Counted from the stretch's first letter, positions 19,288-33,657 are shown. The stretch is 64,000 bases of DNA from Aeromonas taiwanensis (GCF_000820165.1 NZ_CDDD01000100.1:1-64000); one strand, 5' to 3'. Notes: generated by a model from the sequence alone, not told the origin. A program made the numbers and translations.

Positions 19288-20483
19288 TGCATAACCTGGT
19301 GATCCTGGGAGCGTCCGGCTCCATCGGTCAGAGCACCCTCAAGGTACTGCGACAAAATCCCGGGCGCTGGCAGGTGCTGGCGCTGACCGCGGCCCGCAGC
19401 GTGGACGCCATGCTGCGGGACTGCCTCGAATTCTCTCCCCGCTTCGCCGTCATGGTGGACGAGGCGGCTGCCAGCGATCTGGCGGGGCGGCTCAAGGCCC
19501 ACGGCTGCACCACCCGGGTGCTCTCAGGCCAGGCCGCCCTGTGCGACGTGGCCGCTCATCCCGAGGCACACAGCGTGATGGCGGCCATCGTCGGGGCGGC
19601 GGGTCTGGCGCCCACCATGGCTGCCGTGCGCGCCGGCAAGCGGATCCTGCTGGCCAACAAGGAGGCGCTGGTGATGTCCGGGGCCTTCTTTATGGAGGCG
19701 GTGCGCACCCACGGCGCCGAGCTGCTGCCCATCGACAGTGAACACAACGCGATCTTCCAATGTCTGCCCGAGGCCATCCAGCGCCAGCCGGGCTTTTGCG
19801 ATCTGGCAGGCGCCGGCATCAGCAAGATCCTGCTGACCGGCTCGGGCGGCCCCTTCCGCTACACCGACATCGGCGAGCTGGCCCACGTCACCCCTGCCCA
19901 GGCGGTGGCGCATCCCAACTGGTCCATGGGGGCCAAGATCTCGGTGGACTCCGCCACCATGATGAACAAGGGGCTGGAGTACATAGAGGCGCGCTGGCTG
20001 TTCAATGCGGCGCCCGAACAGATCCAGGTGGTGATCCATCCCCAGTCGGTCATCCACTCCATGGTGCAGTACAAGGATGGCTCCGTCCTGGCCCAGCTTG
20101 GCAACCCGGACATGTGCACCCCCATCGCTCACGCCTTGGCTTACCCGGCCAGGATTGAGTCTGGCGTGGAACCTTTGGATTTCTTCAGTGTCGGAGAATT
20201 CAGCTTCATCCGGCCCGACTACGCGCGCTACCCCTGTCTGCAGCTTGCCATGACGGCCTGCCAGCAGGGGCAGGCGGCGACCACTTCCCTCAATGCCGCC
20301 AACGAAGAGGCCGTCGCGGCTTTTCTTGCAGAGCGGATTGGATTTATGGATATTGCCAGAATCAATGAATCCGTCATGGCCGAGCTGGGCACGAGTGCCG
20401 CAGGCTCGCTGGCGGATCTCATCGCCCTGGACGGTACGGCCCGTGCCCGTGCCCAGCAACTGATAGAGGTACTTGCCCGATGA
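19287..20483 (+). CDS. dxr: 1-deoxy-D-xylulose 5-phosphate reductoisomerase
   Basis: Dxr converts deoxyxylulose phosphate to methylerythritol phosphate with NADPH, the committed step of the MEP isoprenoid pathway. It has 398 residues, the E. coli length. The NADPH-binding motif [15 protein letters not shown] is at the N-terminus. The metal and substrate region contains [12 protein letters not shown] (Asp and Glu ligands), then [19 protein letters not shown]. The ATG at 19287 follows CAGGAG; a TTG just before it is less likely. It sits between cdsA and rseP as in Vibrio. It supplies the pathway that feeds UppS upstream. Confidence 0.97.
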   Translation: MHNLVILGASGSIGQSTLKVLRQNPGRWQVLALTAARSVDAMLRDCLEFSPRFAVMVDEAAASDLAGRLKAHGCTTRVLSGQAALCDVAAHPEAHSVMAAIVGAAGLAPTMAAVRAGKRILLANKEALVMSGAFFMEAVRTHGAELLPIDSEHNAIFQCLPEAIQRQPGFCDLAGAGISKILLTGSGGPFRYTDIGELAHVTPAQAVAHPNWSMGAKISVDSATMMNKGLEYIEARWLFNAAPEQIQVVIHPQSVIHSMVQYKDGSVLAQLGNPDMCTPIAHALAYPARIESGVEPLDFFSVGEFSFIRPDYARYPCLQLAMTACQQGQAATTSLNAANEEAVAAFLAERIGFMDIARINESVMAELGTSAAGSLADLIALDGTARARAQQLIEVLAR

Positions 20484-20536
20484 ATGAACCGCGTTGGTGT
20501 GACGCCCCTCTTGCTGCCGTTGAGGTGACGCACTGA
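20480..20536 (+). CDS. 18-codon ORF bridging dxr and rseP
   Basis: The ATG at 20480 overlaps the dxr stop (ATGA), and the frame (18 codons, starting [13 protein letters not shown]) ends with a TGA at 20534-20536 that overlaps the rseP ATG (TGATG). A GAGG-type ribosome-binding stretch lies about ten bases before each start. It fills the whole gap between the two genes. It may only serve translational coupling, or it may be a chance frame; no homologue is known to me. Confidence 0.35.
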   Translation: MNEPRWCDAPLAAVEVTH

Positions 20537-21888
20537 TGGGCGGCGTGTTGTGGAATATCGGCGCCTTCATCGTCGCCCTCGGGCTGCTGGTGGCGGTGCA
20601 TGAGTTCGGTCACTTCTGGGTCGCCCGTCGCTGCGGCGTCAAGGTGGAGCGCTTCTCCATCGGGTTTGGCAAGGCGATCTGGCGCCGGCTCGGCAAGGAC
20701 GGTACCGAGTACGTGCTGGCGCTCATTCCCCTCGGTGGCTACGTCAAGATGCTGGATGGGCGGGTCGACGAGCTCAAGCCGGGCGAGGAGCAGTACGCCT
20801 TCAACCACAAGAGCGTCTGGGCACGAATGGCCATCGTCGCGGCCGGCCCCATGGCCAACTTTGTGTTCGCCCTGTTCGCCTTCTGGCTGATGTTCATGAT
20901 CGGGGTGCCGAGCGTGAAGCCGGTGGTCGGCGAGGTGCGCCCCGCCTCCATCGTGGCCCAGGCCGGCATCGAGCCCGGCATGGAGATCGTCGGCGTCGGC
21001 GGCGAGGAGACAGGTGACTGGGAGAGCGTGACCTATGCCCTCATCAGCCACCTTGGCGATGATTCGGTCCAGCTCAAGCTCAAGGCTGCCAATACCAGCT
21101 ACGCCGTGGACAAGACGCTCCAGCTCGAGGGCTGGACGTTCGATCCGGACAAGGAGTCCCCCATCGGGAGCCTCGGGATAGTGCCTCTCGGCGGCAAGGT
21201 GCTGCCCGTGGTGGAGGCCGTGGTGCCGTCGAGCGCCAGCGAGAAGGCCGGTCTTCAGATAGGGGATCGTATCAAAGGGGTCGATGGACAAGCCATCACC
21301 GAATGGGCACAGTTTGTCGAGCGGGTGCAGCAGTCGCCGGAACAGCAGATGCAGGTGACCGTCGAGCGGGCGGGCAGCGATATCACCCTGACCCTGACCC
21401 CGGATGCCAAGAAAGTACGTGGCCAGCTGGTCGGCTTTGTGGGGTTGTCGCCGCAACTGGTTCCATTACCGGATGAGTATCGAACTCTGTTACAGTATGG
21501 GCCTTTACAGGCCTTGTGGCACGGGGTCCAGAAGACCTGGAGCCTGATCACCCTGACCTTCGACATGATAGGCAAGCTGATCGGTGGCATCGTCTCCCTG
21601 GACAATCTGAGCGGCCCCATCTCCATCGCCAAGGGGGCCGGCAGCAGCGCCGATTACGGGTTGGTCTATTTCCTCGGGTTCCTGGCACTCATCAGCGTCA
21701 ACCTGGGGATCATCAACCTGTTCCCCCTGCCGGTGCTGGATGGTGGCCACTTGGTCTATTTCCTCATCGAGGCGGTCACCGGCAAGCCGGTACCGGAAAA
21801 AATTCAGGAAGTTGGGTTCAGGATAGGCGCCGCCATTCTGATGTTACTGATGGGCATTGCGCTGTTTAATGATTTCGCTCGCCTCTGA
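20536..21888 (+). CDS. rseP: Site-2 intramembrane zinc protease RseP
   Basis: RseP cleaves the anti-sigma factor RseA within the membrane after DegS, releasing sigma-E in envelope stress, and also clears signal-peptide remnants. It has 450 residues, as in E. coli. The zinc motif HEFGH is at residues 22-26 in the first membrane segment. Two tandem PDZ domains lie in the periplasmic part (around 115-310). The C-terminal active-site segment LPVLDGGHL provides the third ligand, followed by the last membrane helices. It precedes bamA, tying envelope stress control to outer-membrane assembly genes. Confidence 0.96.
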   Translation: MGGVLWNIGAFIVALGLLVAVHEFGHFWVARRCGVKVERFSIGFGKAIWRRLGKDGTEYVLALIPLGGYVKMLDGRVDELKPGEEQYAFNHKSVWARMAIVAAGPMANFVFALFAFWLMFMIGVPSVKPVVGEVRPASIVAQAGIEPGMEIVGVGGEETGDWESVTYALISHLGDDSVQLKLKAANTSYAVDKTLQLEGWTFDPDKESPIGSLGIVPLGGKVLPVVEAVVPSSASEKAGLQIGDRIKGVDGQAITEWAQFVERVQQSPEQQMQVTVERAGSDITLTLTPDAKKVRGQLVGFVGLSPQLVPLPDEYRTLLQYGPLQALWHGVQKTWSLITLTFDMIGKLIGGIVSLDNLSGPISIAKGAGSSADYGLVYFLGFLALISVNLGIINLFPLPVLDGGHLVYFLIEAVTGKPVPEKIQEVGFRIGAAILMLLMGIALFNDFARL

Positions 21889-21922
21889 GGCCAGAGCATC
21901 AACAAGGACACATAAGAACAAA

Positions 21923-24346
21923 ATGGCTGTTAAAAAAGCATTGGTGTTGAGTTGCCTGCTGGGGGCTAGCTTCCTGGCTCAGGCTGCCCCGGCCTCTTTT
22001 GTGGTGCAAGACATTCAGGTCGAGGGCCTGCAACGGGTGACCCTGGGTGCCGCCCTGTTGAATCTGCCGGTGCGGGTCGGTGATTCCGTCGATTCCGTGG
22101 CCCTGGCGAACGCCATCAAGAAGCTCTATGCCTCAGGCAACTTCGAAGACGTCAAGGTCTATCGTGACGGTCAGGTGCTGCAGGTCGTGGTCAAGGAACG
22201 CCCGACCATCTCCAGCATCGAATTCTCCGGCAATAAGGACATCAAGGAAGAGCAGCTGACCCAGAGCCTGGAGTCCTCCGGCATCCGGGTCGGTGATCCC
22301 CTCGATCGCACCGTGCTGAGCTCCCTCGAGAAAGGGCTGGAAGATTTCTACTACGGCGTGGGCAAGTACTCCGCCAAGGTCAAGGCCATCGTCACCCCGC
22401 TGCCGCGCAACCGGGTCGATCTCAAGTTCACCTTCGTGGAAGGTCAGGCCGCCAAGATCCAGCAGATCAACATCGTCGGCAACAACGTCTTCCCGGAAGA
22501 GAAGCTGCTGGCCCAGCTCTCCCTCAAGGACGACGTGCCCTGGTGGAACTTCACCGGCGACCAGCGTTATCAGAAACAGAAGCTGGCGGGTGACCTCGAA
22601 GTGCTGCGCTCCTACTACATGGACCGCGGCTACATCCGTTTCACCCAGGAGTCCACCCAGGTCTCCATGACCCCTGACAAGAAAGGGGTCTACGTCACCC
22701 TCAACATCAAGGAAGGGGATCAGTACAAGGTCTCCGGCGTCCAGCTCAAGGGCGACCTCATCGATCGCGGTGGCGACATGAAGGGGCTCATCCCCATCGA
22801 GGCCGGCAGCGTCTATTCCGCCAGCCAGGTGACCCACACCGAAGAGGTGCTCTCCAAGTTCCTCGGTCGTTACGGTTACGCCTATCCGAAAGTGGTCACC
22901 TTCCCCCAGATCAATGACCAGACCAAGGAAGTCGAGCTCATCGTCAACGTGGAGCCGGGCCCCCGCGTCTACGTGCGCAACATCAACTTCAGCGGCAACG
23001 TCACCACCAAGGATGAAGTGCTGCGTCGCGAGATGCGCCAGATGGAAGGCACCTGGCTCTCCTCCGACAACGTGGAGCAGTCCAAGACCCGTCTCAACCG
23101 CCTCGGCTTCTTCGAAACCGCAGAAGTGGATACCAAGCGTGTACCGGGCAGCGATGACCAGGTCGACCTCGACTTCAAGGTCAAGGAGCAGCCTGCCGGC
23201 TCCATCAACGCCGGTGTCGGCTACGGTACCGAGTCAGGCCTGAGCCTGCAGGCGGGCCTGCAGCAGGACAACTTCATGGGGACCGGCAAGAAGATCGGCA
23301 TCAACGCCAGCACCAACGACTACTCGAAGAACATCGATCTGAGCTACAACGATCCCTACTTCACCGTCGATGGGGTCAGCCTGGGCGGCCGCCTCTACTA
23401 CAACAAGTTCAGTGCGGCCGACGCCAACATCGTGGATTACGAGAACACCACCATCGGTTTCCGTCTCTCCAGCGGTTTCCCGGTCAACGAGAACAACCGT
23501 CTCGACTTCAGCCTCGGCTACGAGAACAACAAGCTCTCCCAGCCCAACCCCTATGTGCAGGTGGATGAGTTCTGGAAGGTGTATCAAGCCAACCTGGATG
23601 GCGACAACCGCATGGTGTTCAACACCGTCGACGTCACCGCTGGCTGGACCCGTTCCACCCTCAACAAGGGCCAGTTCCCGACTGCCGGTGACCGTCAGCG
23701 CGTGAATGCCAAGGTGACGGTGCCGGGTATGGATCTGCAGTACTTCAAGCTCAACGCCGAAGACTCCCATTACTTCCCGCTCGATGCGGACCACAAGTGG
23801 GTCATGCTGGCCAAGGCCCGCGCCTCCTACGGCAACGGTTATGGCAGCAACGGTGACTATGAGCACGTCCTGCCGTTCTTCGAGAACTACTACGCCGGTG
23901 GCTTTGACACCCTGCGCGGCTTCAAGAGCAACACCGTGGGTCCGAAGGCGCTCTACTACTACAACCTGGGCGGTAACGACGTGATCCAGGGTACCGACAG
24001 CTCGGTGGGGGGCAATGCCCTGGCGGTCGCCTCCTTCGAGATGATAGTGCCGACGCCGTTCGCCTCTGAAAGCTATCAGCCCCAGCTGCGGACCAGCTTC
24101 TTCGTCGATGCGGGTACCGTGTGGGACACCACCTTCGACTACAGCGATTACGAGAACCGTTGCTTCAGCGGCTGTAGCTATCTGATGGACTACTCCGACC
24201 CCAGCAACATCCGGGTGTCGACCGGCCTGTCGCTGCAGTGGCTCTCCCCCATGGGGCCCCTGGTGTTCGTGTTGGCGAAACCGATCAAGAAATACGAAGG
24301 GGACGATACCGAAGTCTTCTCCTTCAACATCGGCCGTACCTTCTAA
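21923..24346 (+). CDS. bamA: Outer-membrane protein assembly factor BamA
   Basis: BamA is the central barrel of the BAM complex that inserts outer-membrane proteins. The 807-residue precursor has a signal peptide ([21 protein letters not shown]), then five POTRA domains (about 22-420, starting [14 protein letters not shown]) and a 16-strand barrel. The loop-6 motif appears as DTLRGFKS, and the chain ends FNIGRTF with the terminal phenylalanine of the beta signal. A TGT-free acidic C-terminal segment includes two nearby cysteines (CFSGCSY) in an extracellular loop. The start is at 21923; upstream frame extension overlaps rseP and lacks a signal peptide. skp follows. Confidence 0.97.
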   Translation: MAVKKALVLSCLLGASFLAQAAPASFVVQDIQVEGLQRVTLGAALLNLPVRVGDSVDSVALANAIKKLYASGNFEDVKVYRDGQVLQVVVKERPTISSIEFSGNKDIKEEQLTQSLESSGIRVGDPLDRTVLSSLEKGLEDFYYGVGKYSAKVKAIVTPLPRNRVDLKFTFVEGQAAKIQQINIVGNNVFPEEKLLAQLSLKDDVPWWNFTGDQRYQKQKLAGDLEVLRSYYMDRGYIRFTQESTQVSMTPDKKGVYVTLNIKEGDQYKVSGVQLKGDLIDRGGDMKGLIPIEAGSVYSASQVTHTEEVLSKFLGRYGYAYPKVVTFPQINDQTKEVELIVNVEPGPRVYVRNINFSGNVTTKDEVLRREMRQMEGTWLSSDNVEQSKTRLNRLGFFETAEVDTKRVPGSDDQVDLDFKVKEQPAGSINAGVGYGTESGLSLQAGLQQDNFMGTGKKIGINASTNDYSKNIDLSYNDPYFTVDGVSLGGRLYYNKFSAADANIVDYENTTIGFRLSSGFPVNENNRLDFSLGYENNKLSQPNPYVQVDEFWKVYQANLDGDNRMVFNTVDVTAGWTRSTLNKGQFPTAGDRQRVNAKVTVPGMDLQYFKLNAEDSHYFPLDADHKWVMLAKARASYGNGYGSNGDYEHVLPFFENYYAGGFDTLRGFKSNTVGPKALYYYNLGGNDVIQGTDSSVGGNALAVASFEMIVPTPFASESYQPQLRTSFFVDAGTVWDTTFDYSDYENRCFSGCSYLMDYSDPSNIRVSTGLSLQWLSPMGPLVFVLAKPIKKYEGDDTEVFSFNIGRTF

Positions 24347-24357
24347 AGGCGGACGAC

Positions 24358-24375
24358 CCCCCGCTGCGGCGGGGG
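24358..24375 (+). terminator. Hairpin between bamA and skp
   Basis: CCCCCGC (24358-24364), loop TGCG, GCGGGGG (24369-24375) is a stable 7-bp stem without a following T-run. It is more likely an mRNA-stabilising or partial attenuation element than a true terminator. Confidence 0.5.
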
Positions 24376-24490
24376 AAATATGATGGGTCACGCGGTGTGC
24401 GTGCCTCACCAGGTAACAAGACGGTCATGTGGATCGCTTGCACAATCAGGTAAATCAGGTAGCCCTCTACCGAGGGACCAAGGAGTTAGT

Positions 24491-25003
24491 GTGAATAAAG
24501 CGTTGAAAGTAGCTGGTTTGAGTTTTGCACTGATGGCTGCCGGCATGGGTTCCGCCTGGGCCGAGACCAAGATCGCCGTGGTCGACATGGCCGAAGTGTT
24601 CCAGAAACTGCCCCAGCGTGAAGCCGTTGCCAAGAAGCTCAAAGGTGAATTCGAGCCGCGCATGCGCGAGCTGCAGAAGCTGGAGTCCGACGGTCAGGCA
24701 CTGGTCGAGAAGTTCAAGAAGGACGAAGCCTTCATGAGCAACGAGCAGAAGAAGCAGAACCAGGAGAAGCTGGCCAAGCTGCAGATGGAGTTCAACCAGA
24801 AGCGCCAGGCATTCGAGCGTGACAATGGCCGTCGCCAGTCTGAAGAGCGCAACAAGATCCTGACCAAGGTACAGGCTGCCATCGACTCCATCGCCAAGAG
24901 CAATGGCTACGATCTGGTGCTGGAGCGCAACGCTGCCCCCTATGCCGCCAGCAAGCTGGACATCTCCGGCCAGGTTATTTCTCAGGTTAGCAAGAGCAAC
25001 TAA
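24491..25003 (+). CDS. skp: Periplasmic chaperone Skp (OmpH)
   Basis: Skp is a trimeric periplasmic chaperone that holds unfolded outer-membrane proteins on their way to BamA. The 170-residue precursor starts at a GTG (24491, with AAGGAG nine bases before) and has a signal peptide ending GSAWA. The mature part opens ETKIAVVDMAEVFQKLPQRE. A long helical arm region of charged, lysine- and glutamate-rich residues follows (about 45-120, KKDEAFMSNEQKKQNQEKL), and the C-terminal strand includes NGYDLVLERNAAPYA. It lies between bamA and lpxD as in E. coli. Confidence 0.95.
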   Translation: MNKALKVAGLSFALMAAGMGSAWAETKIAVVDMAEVFQKLPQREAVAKKLKGEFEPRMRELQKLESDGQALVEKFKKDEAFMSNEQKKQNQEKLAKLQMEFNQKRQAFERDNGRRQSEERNKILTKVQAAIDSIAKSNGYDLVLERNAAPYAASKLDISGQVISQVSKSN

Positions 25004-25006
25004 TTG

Positions 25007-26026
25007 ATGGCATTCACTCTCGCACAGCTGGCCCAGCAACTGGGGGCCGAGGTCCATGGGGATGGGACCCGGGAAATTCGCAAGGTCGCGACACTGGAAA
25101 AAGCCGGGGAGGGGGAGATCGCCTTCCTGTCCAACAAAAAGTACCGGCATTTCCTGGAGCAGAGCAAGGCGACTGCCGTGCTCATCACCGAGGCAGACCT
25201 GCCGTTTTGCCCCACCAATGCCCTGGTGCTCAAAGACCCCTATGTGGGCTTTGCCCGGGTAGCCCAACTGCTGGACACCACGCCGCAGCCGGCCATGGAT
25301 ATCCATCCGAGCGCCGTCATCGCGGCGGACGTGCAACTGGGCGAGAGAGTGGCCATCGGTGCCAATGCGGTCATCGAATCCGGCGTGGTGCTGGGTGATG
25401 ATGTCCGCATCGGTCCGGGCTGTTTCGTTGGCAAGAACACCCGACTGGGCGCGCGCTCCCGGTTGTGGGCCAACGTCACCCTCTATCACAACGTGACCCT
25501 GGGCACGGATTGTCTGGTGCAAGCCGGAACCGTGATCGGGGCCGACGGTTTTGGCTATGCCAACGAGCGTGGCGAGTGGATCAAGATCCCCCAGCTCGGT
25601 GGCGTGACCATCGGCAACCGGGTCGAGATCGGTGCCTGCACCACCATCGACCGTGGTGCGCTGGAAGATACCCGCATCGCCGACAACGTCATCATCGACA
25701 ACCAGTGCCAGATCGCCCACAACGTCGAGATCGGCTACGGCACCGCCGTGGCGGGCTCCACCGTGATGGCCGGTAGTCTCAAGGTCGGCAAATACTGTAT
25801 CATTGGCGGCGCCTCCGTCTTCAACGGGCACATGGAGATCTGCGACCAGGCTACCGTCACCGGTATGGCCATGGTCATGCGGCCCATTACCGAGCCCGGT
25901 ATCTACTCTTCCGGCATCCCCCTGCAAACCAATAAAGAGTGGCGCAAGACCGCTGCCCGGGTGATGCGTATCGAAGAGATGCACAAGCGGTTGAGCAAGC
26001 TTGAGAAAAAGCTGGATCAAGAATAA
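25007..26026 (+). CDS. lpxD: UDP-3-O-(3-hydroxyacyl)glucosamine N-acyltransferase
   Basis: LpxD adds the second hydroxyacyl chain in lipid A synthesis, using acyl-ACP. The protein has 339 residues (E. coli 341). An N-terminal uridine-binding domain (about 1-100) precedes a left-handed beta-helix of hexapeptide repeats ([19 protein letters not shown] and following). The catalytic histidine is His238 in [14 protein letters not shown]-terminal helix ([11 protein letters not shown]) completes it. The ATG at 25007 directly follows the skp stop, so the genes are coupled. Confidence 0.96.
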   Translation: MAFTLAQLAQQLGAEVHGDGTREIRKVATLEKAGEGEIAFLSNKKYRHFLEQSKATAVLITEADLPFCPTNALVLKDPYVGFARVAQLLDTTPQPAMDIHPSAVIAADVQLGERVAIGANAVIESGVVLGDDVRIGPGCFVGKNTRLGARSRLWANVTLYHNVTLGTDCLVQAGTVIGADGFGYANERGEWIKIPQLGGVTIGNRVEIGACTTIDRGALEDTRIADNVIIDNQCQIAHNVEIGYGTAVAGSTVMAGSLKVGKYCIIGGASVFNGHMEICDQATVTGMAMVMRPITEPGIYSSGIPLQTNKEWRKTAARVMRIEEMHKRLSKLEKKLDQE

Positions 26027-26050
26027 TCACGATTGGTATAGGGTACTGTT

Positions 26051-26512
26051 TTGACTACTGAAAAGAAGAGCCTGGGTATCCAGGAAATCATGGATCTGCT
26101 GCCCCACCGTTATCCGTTCCTGATGGTGGACAAGGTGGAAAATTACGAGATCAGCGATGAGCGCAAGACCCTGCGCGCCATCAAGAACGTCTCGTTCAAC
26201 GAGCCGATCTTCCAGGGCCACTTCCCGGCCAAGCCGGTGTTCCCCGGCGTGCTGATCCTGGAAGCCATGGCCCAGGCCACCGGTATCCTGGCCTTTACCA
26301 TGGTGGGCAAACCGTCCCCCAACGAGCTCTATTACTTTGCCTCCATCGACAACGCCCGCTTCAAGCGCCCTGTCGGACCTGGCGATCAGCTGGTGCTGGA
26401 CGTAGAGTTCCTGAAGGAGCGCCGCGGCATTGCCAAGTTCACCGGTGTCGCCACCGTCGACGGTGAAGTGGTCTGTACTGCCGAACTGATGTGCGCCAAA
26501 CGCGAGGTATAA
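26051..26512 (+). CDS. fabZ: 3-hydroxyacyl-ACP dehydratase FabZ
   Basis: FabZ removes water from 3-hydroxyacyl-ACP in fatty acid elongation and competes with LpxA for the same C14 substrate. It has 153 residues, starting at a TTG codon (26051), as also occurs in E. coli. The hot-dog fold motifs [14 protein letters not shown] and [22 protein letters not shown] are clear; catalytic residues are His57 and Glu71. It lies between lpxD and lpxA, and the GTG of lpxA follows its stop by only two bases. Confidence 0.96.
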   Translation: MTTEKKSLGIQEIMDLLPHRYPFLMVDKVENYEISDERKTLRAIKNVSFNEPIFQGHFPAKPVFPGVLILEAMAQATGILAFTMVGKPSPNELYYFASIDNARFKRPVGPGDQLVLDVEFLKERRGIAKFTGVATVDGEVVCTAELMCAKREV

Positions 26513-26514
26513 CC

Positions 26515-27306
26515 GTGATCGACCAGACTGCCATCATCCACGATACCGCCATCGTCCATGAGTCTGCCGTCATCGGTAAAGGGGTTGAAATCGGCCCCTT
26601 TTCCGTCATCGGTGCCGAGGTGGAAATCGGCGACAACACCTGGGTCAGCTCCCATGTGGTGATCAAGGGGCCGACCAGGATCGGTCGTGGCAACAAGATC
26701 TTCCAGCACACCTCCATCGGTGAGGATTGCCAGGACAAGAAGTACGCCGGCGAGCGCACCTTCCTCGAGATCGGCGACAACAACGTGTTTCGCGAGAACT
26801 GCACCGTGCACCGTGGCACCACCCAGGATCAGAGCCTGACCAAGGTGGGCAGCGGCAACCTGTTCATGGTCAACGTCCACGTAGCCCACGACTGCATCAT
26901 CGGTGACAACTGCATCTTCGCGAACAACGCGACCCTGGCGGGCCACGTGCACATCGGCGACTTCGTGATCTTCGGCGGTCTGTCCGCCATTCACCAGTTC
27001 GGCCGCGTCGGCTCCCACGCCTTCGTCGGTGGCTGCGCCGCCCTGAACAAGGACGTGCCGCCTTACGTGATGGCCGCTGGCAACTACGCCAAGCCGTTCG
27101 GGGTCAACTCCGAGGGGCTGCGCCGCCGTGGCTTCACGCCTGAGGCGATCTCCGCCGTCAAGCGCGCCTACAAGGAGATCTTCCGCTCCGGCAAGACCAT
27201 CGAAGAGGTGCTGCCGGTGCTGAGTGAGATGGCCCAGTCCGAGCCTGCCGTCCAGCTCTACGTCGATTTCCTCAAAGACAACGAGCGCGGGATCATCCGT
27301 GCCTAA
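26515..27306 (+). CDS. lpxA: UDP-N-acetylglucosamine acyltransferase
   Basis: LpxA performs the first step of lipid A synthesis, acylating UDP-GlcNAc from 3-hydroxyacyl-ACP. It has 263 residues and starts with a GTG at 26515 ([20 protein letters not shown]). The body is a left-handed beta-helix of hexapeptide repeats; the catalytic histidine is His125 in [13 protein letters not shown], at the family's usual number. A C-terminal helical domain follows, with [17 protein letters not shown]. The stop overlaps the lpxB start by eight bases, which should couple the two. Confidence 0.96.
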   Translation: MIDQTAIIHDTAIVHESAVIGKGVEIGPFSVIGAEVEIGDNTWVSSHVVIKGPTRIGRGNKIFQHTSIGEDCQDKKYAGERTFLEIGDNNVFRENCTVHRGTTQDQSLTKVGSGNLFMVNVHVAHDCIIGDNCIFANNATLAGHVHIGDFVIFGGLSAIHQFGRVGSHAFVGGCAALNKDVPPYVMAAGNYAKPFGVNSEGLRRRGFTPEAISAVKRAYKEIFRSGKTIEEVLPVLSEMAQSEPAVQLYVDFLKDNERGIIRA

Positions 27307-28438
27307 GCCCATTCGCATCGGCATCGTCGCCGGAGAGGCCTCCGGCGACATCCTGGCCGCAGGGCTGGTGCGCGAACTGCAGCGTCGCTATCCGGACGCG
27401 CAATTCGAGGGGATCGCCGGGCCGCGCATGCAGGCCCTGGGCGTCAAGGCGCTGTTCGAGATGGAGGAGCTCTCCGTCATGGGCATCGCCGAGGTGTTGG
27501 GCCGTCTGCCCCGCATCCTGCAGGTGCGCCGCGAACTGCTGCGCCACTTCATTGCCAATCCTCCCGACGTGTTCGTCGGCGTGGATGCACCGGATTTCAA
27601 TATCGGGGTGGAGCTGAAACTGCGCCGCGCCGGTATCAAGACGGTCCACTATGTCAGCCCCTCCGTGTGGGCCTGGCGTCAGGGCCGCATTCACAAGATC
27701 AAGGCGGCCACCGACATGGTGCTCGCCTTCCTGCCGTTCGAGAAGGCCTTCTACGACCGCTTCGACGCTCCCTGCCGTTTCGTCGGCCACACCATGGCGG
27801 ATGACATTCCCCTGGTGCCGGATCAGGCAGCCGTGCGCAAGGAACTCGGCATCGATCCTGCCCGCCGCTGGCTGGCGGTGCTGCCGGGCAGCCGCCACGC
27901 CGAGGTGGACTTCATGTCGCCGGTCTTCCTCGAGGCCTGCAAGCACCTGACGGTGCACTGCCCGGATCTCGGCTTCATCGTGCCCCTGGTCAACCAGAAG
28001 CGGCGCGAGCAGTTCCTGGCCATCAAGGAAGAGATTGCGCCGGATCTCGACATGGTGTTGCTGGATGGCCAGGGTCGCGAGGCCATGATCGCCGCCGACG
28101 TGGTGATGCTCGCCTCCGGCACTGCGGCCCTCGAAGCCATGCTGGTGAAAAAACCCATGGTGGTGGGCTACAAGCTCAAACCCTTCAGCTACTGGCTGGC
28201 CCAGTGGCTGGTGAAGACGGACTATGTCTCCCTGCCCAATCTGCTGGCGGACAGGATGCTGGTGCCCGAGCTCATCCAGCACGAGTGCACCCCGGCCAAT
28301 CTGGTGGAAGAGGTGAGCAAGTTGCTGGAGCACGACAACAGCGAACTCATCGCCACCTTCACCAAGTTGCACGAGAAGATCCGCTGCAATGCCGACGTGC
28401 AGGCCGCCGAGGCGGTGGCCGCGCTGCTGGAACGCTAG
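27299..28438 (+). CDS. lpxB: Lipid A disaccharide synthase
   Basis: LpxB joins 2,3-diacylglucosamine 1-phosphate and its UDP form into the lipid A disaccharide at the inner membrane (GT19 family). It has 379 residues (E. coli 382). It starts at a GTG (27299) inside the lpxA end. Key segments are [19 protein letters not shown] near the N-terminus, IDAPDFN-like [13 protein letters not shown], the [14 protein letters not shown] stretch and a C-terminal [11 protein letters not shown] with the nucleotide-sugar binding region. A terminator-like hairpin lies between it and rnhB. Confidence 0.96.
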   Translation: MPKPIRIGIVAGEASGDILAAGLVRELQRRYPDAQFEGIAGPRMQALGVKALFEMEELSVMGIAEVLGRLPRILQVRRELLRHFIANPPDVFVGVDAPDFNIGVELKLRRAGIKTVHYVSPSVWAWRQGRIHKIKAATDMVLAFLPFEKAFYDRFDAPCRFVGHTMADDIPLVPDQAAVRKELGIDPARRWLAVLPGSRHAEVDFMSPVFLEACKHLTVHCPDLGFIVPLVNQKRREQFLAIKEEIAPDLDMVLLDGQGREAMIAADVVMLASGTAALEAMLVKKPMVVGYKLKPFSYWLAQWLVKTDYVSLPNLLADRMLVPELIQHECTPANLVEEVSKLLEHDNSELIATFTKLHEKIRCNADVQAAEAVAALLER

Positions 28439-28473
28439 CCGGCCTGCGCGCCTCACGCGATATTGTGCTGACA

Positions 28474-28495
28474 CTGGCCCTGCGGGGCCGGTTTT
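28474..28495 (+). terminator. lpxB-rnhB attenuator-like hairpin
   Basis: CTGGCCC (28474-28480), loop TGCG, GGGCCGG (28485-28491) with one G-U pair, followed by TTTTG. It lies 17 bases before the rnhB ATG and may reduce downstream transcription. Confidence 0.55.
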
Positions 28496-28511
28496 GATTC
28501 AAGGCTATGAG

Positions 28512-29102
28512 ATGACGATCGATATTCCCGAAGACAAGCTGATTGCCGGGGTGGACGAGGTGGGCCGCGGCCCCCTGGTGGGTGACGTGGTCACCGCCGC
28601 GGTGATCCTGGATCCCGCCAATCCCATCGCCGGCCTTGCCGACTCCAAGAAGCTCTCCGAGAAGAAGCGGCTGGCCCTGTTCGACGAGATCCGGGAGAAG
28701 GCGCTGGCCTATGCCATCGGGCGCGCGAGCCCGGAAGAGATCGACGAGCTCAATATCCTGCACGCCACCATGCTGGCGATGCAGCGCGCCGTGGCGGGGC
28801 TCAGGGTCACGCCCGAGCTGGTCTTCATCGACGGCAACCGCTGCCCGGCTCTGCCGATGGAAGCCCGCGCAGTGGTCAAGGGGGACAGCCTGGTGGCCGC
28901 CATCAGCGCCGCCTCCATCCTCGCCAAGGTGACCCGGGACGCCGAGATGAGCGAGCTCGACGCCCGCCATCCGGAGTACGGCTTCGCCCGTCACAAGGGC
29001 TACCCTACGCCTGAGCACCTCGCCATCCTGGCCGAGCGCGGCCCCCTGCCCGAGTACCGGCAGAGCTTCAAACCGGTGCGCCGCGCCCTGGGGATCGAAT
29101 AA
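28512..29102 (+). CDS. rnhB: Ribonuclease HII
   Basis: RNase HII cuts RNA in RNA-DNA hybrids, in particular single ribonucleotides in DNA. It has 196 residues (E. coli 198). The catalytic motif [17 protein letters not shown] supplies the first Asp-Glu pair, FIDGNRCP the next aspartate, and [16 protein letters not shown] another acidic residue. The later [11 protein letters not shown] stretch is also conserved. The ATG at 28512 is preferred from homology; an ATG at 28507 is out of frame. dnaE follows closely. Confidence 0.95.
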   Translation: MTIDIPEDKLIAGVDEVGRGPLVGDVVTAAVILDPANPIAGLADSKKLSEKKRLALFDEIREKALAYAIGRASPEEIDELNILHATMLAMQRAVAGLRVTPELVFIDGNRCPALPMEARAVVKGDSLVAAISAASILAKVTRDAEMSELDARHPEYGFARHKGYPTPEHLAILAERGPLPEYRQSFKPVRRALGIE

Positions 29103-29105
29103 CCC

Positions 29106-29162
29106 ATGCCACGCTGTCTGCATGACGACATTCGCGCCAGCTGGCGCCACGAGAGGGGATAA
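29106..29162 (+). CDS. 18-codon ORF between rnhB and dnaE
   Basis: An ATG three bases after the rnhB stop opens an 18-codon frame (starting [13 protein letters not shown]) that ends with a TAA two bases before the dnaE ATG. Its last codons contain the GAGAGGGG that serves as dnaE ribosome-binding site. It may be a translational bridge or a chance frame; it has no recognised relatives. Confidence 0.25.
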   Translation: MPRCLHDDIRASWRHERG

Positions 29163-29164
29163 CC

Positions 29165-32644
<3,480 letters not shown>

Positions 32645-32660
32645 AGGATCTATTGTCCCT

Positions 32661-33611
32661 ATGAGTCTTTTTCTGGATTTTGAACAGCCGATCGCCGAGT
32701 TGCAGGCACAGATCGATGAACTTCGCCATGTGAGCGAGCACAACAGTGCCGTGGATCTGAGCGAAGATATTCGCCGGCTGGAGAAGAAAAACGAAGAGCT
32801 GACCAAGAAGATCTTCGGCGATCTGGGTGCCTGGCAGGTGTCCCAGATGGCGCGTCATCCCCAGCGCCCCTACACCCTCGACTACATCGAGCAGATCTTC
32901 ACCGACTTCGACGAGCTGGCGGGCGATCGCGCCTACGCCGATGACAAGGCCATCGTCGGCGGCATCGCCCGTCTGGACGGCGAGCCCGTGATGATCATCG
33001 GTCACCAGAAGGGTCGCGAGACCAAGGAGAAGATCAAGCGCAACTTCGGCATGCCGCGCCCGGAAGGGTACCGCAAGGCCCTGCGCCTGATGGAGATGGC
33101 CGAGCGCTTCAAGATGCCGATCATCACCTTCATCGACACCCCGGGTGCCTACCCGGGCGTGGGTGCCGAGGAGCGTGGCCAGTCCGAGGCCATCGCCCGC
33201 AACCTGAAAGTCATGGCCGGTCTGACCGTGCCGGTCGTCTGCACCGTGATCGGTGAGGGCGGTTCCGGCGGTGCCCTGGCCATCGGCGTGGGCGATCGCG
33301 TCAACATGCTGCAGTACTCCACCTACTCCGTCATCTCCCCGGAAGGCTGCGCCTCCATCCTGTGGAAGAGCGCCGAGAAGGCCTCGGTGGCGGCGGATGC
33401 CATGGGCATCACGGCCCAGCGCCTGAAAGAGCTCAAGCTCATCGACAACATCGTCGAGGAGCCCCTCGGCGGCGCCCACCGCGACGTGGAGAAGATGGCC
33501 CAGCACCTCAAGGCCCGCATCAAGCAGGACCTCGAGGCCCTGCGTCCCCTTGACAGCGAGCAGCTGCTGGAGCAGCGCTACCAGCGCCTGCTGGGTTACG
33601 GCTACTGCTAA
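32661..33611 (+). CDS. accA: Acetyl-CoA carboxylase carboxyltransferase subunit alpha
   Basis: AccA with AccD transfers the carboxyl group from biotin on AccB to acetyl-CoA, the first step of fatty acid synthesis. It has 316 residues (E. coli 319). The start [21 protein letters not shown] is typical. Conserved segments are [30 protein letters not shown], the crotonase-like [19 protein letters not shown] and [15 protein letters not shown]. It is the last gene of the long plus-strand run and ends at a strong terminator. In many relatives tilS comes next; here an 11-kb block intervenes. Confidence 0.97.
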   Translation: MSLFLDFEQPIAELQAQIDELRHVSEHNSAVDLSEDIRRLEKKNEELTKKIFGDLGAWQVSQMARHPQRPYTLDYIEQIFTDFDELAGDRAYADDKAIVGGIARLDGEPVMIIGHQKGRETKEKIKRNFGMPRPEGYRKALRLMEMAERFKMPIITFIDTPGAYPGVGAEERGQSEAIARNLKVMAGLTVPVVCTVIGEGGSGGALAIGVGDRVNMLQYSTYSVISPEGCASILWKSAEKASVAADAMGITAQRLKELKLIDNIVEEPLGGAHRDVEKMAQHLKARIKQDLEALRPLDSEQLLEQRYQRLLGYGYC

Positions 33612-33629
33612 GCCCGCTTCGCCCTCGTC

Positions 33630-33657
33630 AAAAGTCCCCGCTTGCGGGGACTTTTTT
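33630..33657. terminator. Terminator between accA and the MATE gene
   Basis: AAAAGTCCCCG-CTTG-CGGGGACTTTT followed by TT is a strong intrinsic terminator for accA. The A-tract on the other side lets it also serve the convergent MATE gene. Confidence 0.9.
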
